Source: an uncultured Prosthecobacter sp.
GTDB lineage: Bacteria > Verrucomicrobiota > Verrucomicrobiia > Verrucomicrobiales > Verrucomicrobiaceae
DNA: 10,345 bases
Direction of reading: 5' to 3'
Assembly: GCA_937941745.1 (NCBI GenBank)
Contig: CALDGV010000610.1
Coordinates: forward strand, 1 to 10,345
Numbering within the stretch: the stretch's first letter is position 1; each line of letters opens with the position of its first letter. The translations under genes were made by a program, and so were the position numbers. The notes under the pieces were generated by a model. It searched no databases. It saw nothing but the letters and a program-made list of their open reading frames with translations, and was not told the origin of the DNA. This document shows positions 6,204-10,345 of the stretch, in pieces.

Positions 6204-7229
6204 ATGAATCTGGCGGAGGTGAGCGCCGCCGCCGCTGCCTTTGAGCTTCCTGCTCCTGTGGTTTCTGTGAGCCTGCTGGGCAGCGGTCACATCCATCAAA
6301 CCTACCGGGTGCATACCCCGGCCGGGGATGGTGTGCTGCAACGGCTCAATGAGCAGGTCTTTCCTGACCTGGAAGCGATCACGGAAAACATGCGCCGCAT
6401 CGAGGCCCACTTCGTTTCGGGCGGTGGTCTGGCACGTGCTGCGCTGTGCCTGCGGCCCACGCTGGCAGGTGGTTTTTTGCATCGTGATGCCCTCGGCCAG
6501 GCCTGGCGGATGCTGGACTTCATTCCCGGCACGATCAGCCATGACATCGCCCCTTCGCTCAAGCACATCGAGCAGGCGGCGAGGGCTTTTGGAGAATTTC
6601 AGCGTGCGCTCGATACACTGCCGGGACCTCCCCTGAAGGAGACTTTGCCCGGCTTTCATGACACGGAGCAGCGCTTCCTGCACTTCCAGGTGGCGCTGGC
6701 CAAGGATGCTGCTGGCAGACTTCAGGGGTGCAGGGAGGAAGTGGAGGTGCTCCTGGCACAGCGTCATCTTGCCGGGGCCTTGCAGGCCAGGAACCTGCCG
6801 CGGCGCACGGTTCACAACGACACCAAGCTCAACAACCTGCTTTTTCTGGCTTCCACTGGGGAACGCTGGGGTGTGATTGACTGGGACACCGTCATGCCTG
6901 GACTGGTGGCGCATGACTATGGCGACATGGTGCGCACGATGGGTTCGGAGGTGGCTGAGGATGAGCGCGACCTTTCCCGGGTGCGCCTCATGCCGGAACG
7001 CCTGAAGGCCATCCGCCGGGGCTACTTGTCAGCCGTGGAGGACTGGCTGACGCCTGCTGAGCTGGACAGTTTGTCCCTCGGGGCGGAGACGATTCTTTTT
7101 GAGCAGGCGGTCCGCTTTCTGGCGGATCATCTGGCCGGAGACCTTTATTACCCCTGCCACCGGCCTGATCACAATCTGGACCGGGCCCGGGTTCAGTTGG
7201 GCCTTCTCCAGTCCTGGCAGCAGCGCTGA
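6204..7229 (+). CDS. APH-fold phosphotransferase, N-acetylhexosamine 1-kinase-like
   Basis: A 341-residue kinase of the aminoglycoside phosphotransferase / choline kinase fold. The N-lobe contains GSGHIHQTYRV (26-36) and VLQRLNEQVFPDLEAI (44-59), the glycine loop and strand typical of the NahK-type ('mucin desulfatase'-annotated) subfamily. The C-lobe has the catalytic loop HNDTKLNNLLF (204-214), with Asp206 as base and Asn210/Asn211, then the metal-binding VIDWDTVMPGL (224-234) and HDYGDMVR (237-244). NahK phosphorylates GlcNAc/GalNAc at C1; whether this protein uses amino sugars or another sugar is inference. It is unlikely to be an antibiotic-resistance enzyme given the catabolic setting and subfamily motifs. 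Start: ATG 6204 is taken, 11 nt after the esterase stop; a GTG at 6189 overlapping that stop is possible. No signal peptide, so cytoplasmic. A DUF1501 gene follows after 72 nt on the same strand. Confidence 0.8.
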   Translation: MNLAEVSAAAAAFELPAPVVSVSLLGSGHIHQTYRVHTPAGDGVLQRLNEQVFPDLEAITENMRRIEAHFVSGGGLARAALCLRPTLAGGFLHRDALGQAWRMLDFIPGTISHDIAPSLKHIEQAARAFGEFQRALDTLPGPPLKETLPGFHDTEQRFLHFQVALAKDAAGRLQGCREEVEVLLAQRHLAGALQARNLPRRTVHNDTKLNNLLFLASTGERWGVIDWDTVMPGLVAHDYGDMVRTMGSEVAEDERDLSRVRLMPERLKAIRRGYLSAVEDWLTPAELDSLSLGAETILFEQAVRFLADHLAGDLYYPCHRPDHNLDRARVQLGLLQSWQQR

Positions 7230-7301
7230 GCGGCTCTGCGGCCTTTCCGGGGAATCGGAGGTCGAAGAAACAACCCCAGCCCGGTCTTCGTACTGGAGCG
7301 C

Positions 7302-8711
7302 ATGTTTTCCTCCCGGCGTTCCTTTCTCCAGACCACTGGCTGCGGCTTCGGCTGGCTGGCCGCCTCGGCCCTGGCTCAAAGCCAGGCGCAGGCCTCGGCA
7401 GGGGGAGCTTTGTTCAGCCGTCAGCCCCATCACCTGCCTCGGGCCAAGCGGGTGATCTTCCTGTTCATGCAGGGCGGCGTGAGCCATGTGGATTCCTACG
7501 ATTACAAGCCGCGGCTCATCCAGGATGACCAGAAGGTGATCGACATCGCCGATGCCCGTTCGATTGCCAAGACGGGCAAGGGTTCTCCTCAACGCATCAA
7601 ACGGCCGCTCTGGGACTTTGCGCAGCATGGCGAGACGGGGCGCTGGGCTTCCAACCTCTTCCCCAACATCAACCGCCATGTGGACGACCTCTGCTTCCTG
7701 CATGGCATGCATACGGAAGGGGTGGCCCACGGGCCGGCGACGCTCTTTCTCCACACGGGCACGACCAGCTTCATCCGGCCCAGCATGGGTTCCTGGGTCA
7801 TGTACGGGCTGGGTGCCGAAAATGAGAACCTGCCCGGCTTTGTCACCCTGAGCCCAAGCCTCGGCAACGGTGGTCCGCGCAACTACGGCAACGCCTTCCT
7901 GCCCGCCATTTTCCAAGGAACGCCGGTGGGGCGTGGTGGCCAGCCTGCCAAGGATTCCAGGATTCAGAACATCACCAACTCCATCTGGAGCCATGAGCAG
8001 CAGCGCCGCCAGCTGGAACTGCTGCGCGGGCTGGGTGCGGCTCAGGCCAGGCTCGGCGATCACGAAGTCGAGGCGGTTTTGCAGAGCTACGAGCTTGCCT
8101 GGCGCATGCAGAACAATGCTCCGACCACCATGGACCTCAGCGGTGAATCCGAAGCGACCCTGAAGCTCTATGGCGTCGGTGATCCGGTGACGGACAACTA
8201 CGGGCGCCAGTGCCTCATGGCCCGGCGTTTGGTGGAGCAGGGGGTGCGCTACATCCAGGTCAATTATGGCGACAACTCCAACAACCCTGCCTGGGACCAG
8301 CATAGCAACCTTCCCAAGCATGGAGATCACGCGGCCGCTGTGGACAAGCCGATCGCCGGACTCTTGACCGACCTCAAGCAGCGCGGCCTTCTGGAAGACA
8401 CGCTCGTCTGGTGGGGTGGCGAATTTGGCCGTACTCCCTATGCCGAGAAGAACGGCACGGGGCGTGATCACAACCCAGGTGGCTTCACGGTCTGGCTCGC
8501 AGGCGGCGGCGTGAAGGCCGGTTTCGCCTACGGTGCCACCGATGAGCTGGGCCACATGGCAGTGGATGGCAAGGTGCACATGCATGATCTGCATGCCACC
8601 ATCCTGCACCTCCTTGGCCTGGATCATGAACGCCTCACCTTCCGTCATGCGGGACGTGACTTCCGCCTGACCGACATTCACGGCCATGTCGTGAAGGAAA
8701 TCCTGGCCTGA
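7302..8711 (+). CDS. DUF1501 family protein, Tat-exported
   Basis: A 469-residue protein of the DUF1501 family, related to the sulfatase/alkaline phosphatase superfamily. The N-terminus is a twin-arginine signal, SSRRSFLQTTG (Arg5-Arg6) followed by a hydrophobic stretch to about Ala30. Family landmarks: VIFLFMQGGVSHVDSYDYKP (51-70), LHGMHTEGVAHGPA (133-146), WDQHSN (331-336), WWGGEFGRTP (370-379), GRDHNPGGFTVWLAGGG (387-403) and HMHDLHATILHLLGLDHERL (427-446). The conserved Asp/His clusters would bind metal in the periplasm. Function is unknown; in Planctomycetes and Verrucomicrobia these genes usually sit beside a large DUF1549/DUF1553 cytochrome c-like gene (PSD1), proposed to handle complex polysaccharides. 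No such partner is present within this window. GGAG (7295-7298) lies 3 nt before the ATG, one of the few Shine-Dalgarno-like sites here. An intrinsic terminator follows its stop. Confidence 0.93.
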   Translation: MFSSRRSFLQTTGCGFGWLAASALAQSQAQASAGGALFSRQPHHLPRAKRVIFLFMQGGVSHVDSYDYKPRLIQDDQKVIDIADARSIAKTGKGSPQRIKRPLWDFAQHGETGRWASNLFPNINRHVDDLCFLHGMHTEGVAHGPATLFLHTGTTSFIRPSMGSWVMYGLGAENENLPGFVTLSPSLGNGGPRNYGNAFLPAIFQGTPVGRGGQPAKDSRIQNITNSIWSHEQQRRQLELLRGLGAAQARLGDHEVEAVLQSYELAWRMQNNAPTTMDLSGESEATLKLYGVGDPVTDNYGRQCLMARRLVEQGVRYIQVNYGDNSNNPAWDQHSNLPKHGDHAAAVDKPIAGLLTDLKQRGLLEDTLVWWGGEFGRTPYAEKNGTGRDHNPGGFTVWLAGGGVKAGFAYGATDELGHMAVDGKVHMHDLHATILHLLGLDHERLTFRHAGRDFRLTDIHGHVVKEILA

Positions 8712-8751
8712 TCCTGCCCGCTGCAGCCGTCGCGCTGGATGCCTTGATTGC

Positions 8752-8789
8752 CGGGATCGCACCTCTGGTGTCCGATTCCGCCCTTTTTT
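8752..8789 (+). terminator. Intrinsic terminator after the DUF1501 gene
   Basis: CGGGATCG (8752-8759) pairs with CGATTCCG (8773-8780), one G-T pair. Inside it CACC (8760-8763) pairs with GGTG (8767-8770) around a TCT loop, leaving a 2-nt bulge. Three C residues then lead into TTTTTT (8784-8789). This is a convincing Rho-independent terminator 40 nt past the stop, and it separates the esterase-kinase-DUF1501 run from xylA. Confidence 0.75.
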
Positions 8790-8867
8790 CGTCCGAATCC
8801 TTCTGTGGGATGTGTCTTGACGCTCGGAAGCGCCCGCGTCTCATGCGCTCCCCAACTCAGTCATCCT

Positions 8868-10178
8868 ATGAACGAAGCCTTCCCCGACATTCCGAAGATC
8901 CAATACGAGGGTCCGAAGTCCAAAAACCCTCTGTCCTTCAAGCATTACAACGCCGACGAAGTCGTGGCGGGCAAGAAGATGAAGGACCATTTCCGCTTCG
9001 GCGTCGCCTACTGGCACGCCATGCGCAACAGCCTCGCCGATCCTTTTGGTGTCGGCACCGCCCAGCGTCCCTGGGACGACGGCACGGACAGCATTCCGAA
9101 CGCGCAGCGCCGTGTCTGGGCCTGCTTTGAGTTCATGGACAAGCTGGGCGTGGATTACTACTGCTTCCATGATCGCGATGTGGCTCCGGAGGGGGCGACC
9201 CTGGCCGAGAGCAACAAGAACCTGGATGCCGTGGCCGATGAACTGGAGAAGGCTCAGAAAGCCACGGGCAAGAAGCTCCTGTGGGGCACTGCCTGCCTCT
9301 TTGTGCATCCCCGCTACAACCAGGGTGCCGCCACCAGCCCCAACGCGAACGTCTTTGCCTATGCTGCGGCCCAGGTGAAAAAGGCCATTGAGGTCACGCA
9401 TCGCCTCGGTGGTGAAGGCTACACCTTCTGGGGTGGCCGCGAAGGCTACGCCAGCCTTTGGAACACCAACATCAAGCGCGAGATCGATCACCTCGCCGCC
9501 TTCCTGCACATGGCCGTGGACTACAAGAAGAAGATCGGCTTCAAGGGCCCCTTCTACATTGAGCCCAAGCCGCGTGAGCCCTCCACGCACCAGTACGACA
9601 GCGACGCCGCAGCCTGCCTGAACTTCCTTCGTGAGCACGGCCTGATGGAGCACTTCAAGCTCAACCTGGAAACCAACCACGCCACCCTTGCCGGTCACAG
9701 CATGTGGCACGAGATGGAAGTTGCCGCCGCTGCGAACGCCCTGGGATCGGTGGATGCGAATACAGGTGACGAACTCATCGGCTGGGATACCGACCAGTTC
9801 CCGACGGACATCTACCTCACCACCCAGATGATGCTTACCCTGCTGAAAAGCGGAGGCTTCACCACCGGTGGTCTCAACTTCGACGCCAAGGTGCGCCGTG
9901 AGTCCTTTGAGCCGGTGGACCTCTTCCACGCCCACATCGGCGGCATGGACGCCTTCGCCCGCGGCCTCAAGATCGCTGCTGCGATTCTTGAAGACGGCCG
10001 CTGGGAGGCCTTCCGCAAGCAGCGCTATGCTACCTTCGACTCTGGCATTGGCGCGAAAATCGAGGCTCGCACCACGAGCTTTGAGGAACTGGAGGCCTAC
10101 ACGCTGGAGAACGGCGAGCCCATGATCGCCTCCGGTCGTCAGGAGATGCTTGAGAACCTCATCAACGAGTTCATCTGA
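8868..10178 (+). CDS. xylA: Xylose isomerase
   Basis: A 436-residue class II xylose isomerase, interconverting D-xylose and D-xylulose (and D-glucose and D-fructose) in the cytoplasm as the first step of the isomerase route of xylose use. Every active-site residue keeps E. coli XylA numbering: catalytic His101 and Asp104 (FHDRD), Lys234, and the two metal sites Glu232, Glu268, His271, Asp296, Asp307, Asp309 and Asp339. Signature stretches are [10 protein letters not shown] (185-194), [15 protein letters not shown] (230-244), [16 protein letters not shown] (267-282) and WDTDQFPTD (306-314). ATG 8868 gives the expected short leader before IPKIQYEGP; the frame is open further upstream to an ATG at 8748, but that extension would cross the preceding terminator. 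There is no clear Shine-Dalgarno sequence. No xylB or xylose transporter is adjacent. Bounded by terminators on both sides, it is likely monocistronic. I see no convincing -10 in the 78 nt before it, only TTGACG at 8817. Confidence 0.97.
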   Translation: MNEAFPDIPKIQYEGPKSKNPLSFKHYNADEVVAGKKMKDHFRFGVAYWHAMRNSLADPFGVGTAQRPWDDGTDSIPNAQRRVWACFEFMDKLGVDYYCFHDRDVAPEGATLAESNKNLDAVADELEKAQKATGKKLLWGTACLFVHPRYNQGAATSPNANVFAYAAAQVKKAIEVTHRLGGEGYTFWGGREGYASLWNTNIKREIDHLAAFLHMAVDYKKKIGFKGPFYIEPKPREPSTHQYDSDAAACLNFLREHGLMEHFKLNLETNHATLAGHSMWHEMEVAAAANALGSVDANTGDELIGWDTDQFPTDIYLTTQMMLTLLKSGGFTTGGLNFDAKVRRESFEPVDLFHAHIGGMDAFARGLKIAAAILEDGRWEAFRKQRYATFDSGIGAKIEARTTSFEELEAYTLENGEPMIASGRQEMLENLINEFI

Positions 10179-10207
10179 CATCTTCCGCCCTTGCGGATTT
10201 GATATGT

Positions 10208-10240
10208 GAGGGCAGGCCGAAAGGCCTGCCTTCCTTTTTT
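10208..10240 (+). terminator. Intrinsic terminator after xylA
   Basis: GGCAGGCC (10211-10218) and GGCCTGCC (10223-10230) enclose a stable GAAA tetraloop; the stem extends three more pairs to 10208/10233 including one G-T. TTTTTT follows at 10235-10240. It lies 30 nt after the xylA stop. A smaller hairpin, TCCGC/GCGGA (10184-10197), comes first. Confidence 0.9.
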
Positions 10241-10257
10241 GCCGACATGATGGCACG

Positions 10258-10287
10258 AAAAAGCCGCACTCGTTGCCGAGTGCGGCT
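10258..10287 (-). terminator. Intrinsic terminator of the minus-strand gene at the right edge
   Basis: An 11-bp perfect stem, AGCCGCACTCG (10262-10272) with CGAGTGCGGCT (10277-10287) and a 4-nt loop, is followed on the minus strand by a run of T (plus-strand A at 10258-10262). It therefore works for transcription from the right and stands back to back with the xylA terminator. Confidence 0.85.
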
Positions 10288-10310
10288 GGGCGGTCGTCAG
10301 ACCATAAATC

Positions 10311-10345
10311 TTATTCTTCGCCGTCGGAGGCTTCATCCGCGGAAC
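10311..10345 (-). CDS. C-terminal end of an unidentified protein (partial)
   Basis: On the minus strand the frame entering from the right edge reads SADEASDGEE and then TAA (10313-10311). The stop lies 23 nt before a strong minus-strand terminator, which is what makes this a believable gene end. The acidic tail alone does not identify the protein; only 10 complete codons are visible. Another minus frame is open through this stretch and across the terminator, but it looks like noise. Confidence 0.5.
   Translation of the reverse strand, partial: SADEASDGEE

Noticed and set aside
7029..8762. Long open frame (577 codons) on the minus strand opposite the DUF1501 gene
   Set aside because: Shadow frame in GC-rich coding DNA; no recognisable domain, and the plus-strand frame is a clear family member.
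8770..8800. Near-direct repeat GTCCGATTCC / GTCCGAATCC, 21 bp apart, as a regulator site for xylA
   Set aside because: The first copy is largely the right arm of the intrinsic terminator at 8752-8789, so the similarity does not need a second explanation.
8841..10256. Long open frame (471 codons) on the minus strand opposite xylA
   Set aside because: Shadow of a strongly conserved xylA sequence; it also runs through the xylA terminator and has no recognisable motif.

Overview
The window is a GC-rich bacterial chromosome segment that looks like Verrucomicrobiota (Verrucomicrobiaceae, Prosthecobacter/Verrucomicrobium-like). This is inferred from the Tat-exported DUF1501 protein (a family abundant in the Planctomycetes-Verrucomicrobia group), the style of the BioB and XylA proteins, and weak or absent Shine-Dalgarno sequences. 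No phylogeny was run.

Layout. Bases 1-282 hold the 3' end of a type I restriction subunit gene (hsdR), followed by a 10-bp hairpin. On the minus strand lie apaG (474-860) and, upstream of it, tRNA-Ser(GGA) with an encoded CCA (969-1058). The plus strand then carries bioB (1247-2296). It is followed by a 249-nt intergenic region containing an AT-rich island bounded by a perfect 17-bp inverted repeat. That island directly precedes a two-gene signalling operon (2546-5289): a six-TM sensor histidine kinase overlapping, by ATGA, a receiver protein that carries a second, degenerate kinase-like module. Next come a secreted alpha/beta-hydrolase of the carbohydrate-esterase type (5362-6192), a NahK-like sugar kinase of the APH fold (6204-7229) and a Tat-exported DUF1501 protein (7302-8711) ending at a strong intrinsic terminator. 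Then xylA (8868-10178), with its own terminator, and finally the last 10 codons of an unidentified minus-strand gene with its own terminator.

How the genes may work together. The right half reads as carbohydrate use: an exported esterase could deacylate plant or algal glycans, the kinase could phosphorylate a released sugar, and xylose isomerase feeds xylose into the pentose phosphate pathway. The terminator at 8752-8789 suggests xylA is transcribed separately from the three genes before it. The signalling pair looks like a phosphorelay (kinase His to receiver Asp, perhaps to a second His), with no DNA-binding output in the window.

The most unusual items are the AT-rich 17-bp inverted repeat abutting the kinase start codon and the receiver plus degenerate-kinase protein, which resembles a ChpT/Spo0B-like phosphotransferase fused to a receiver. 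No CRISPR array, transposase or phage gene was seen.
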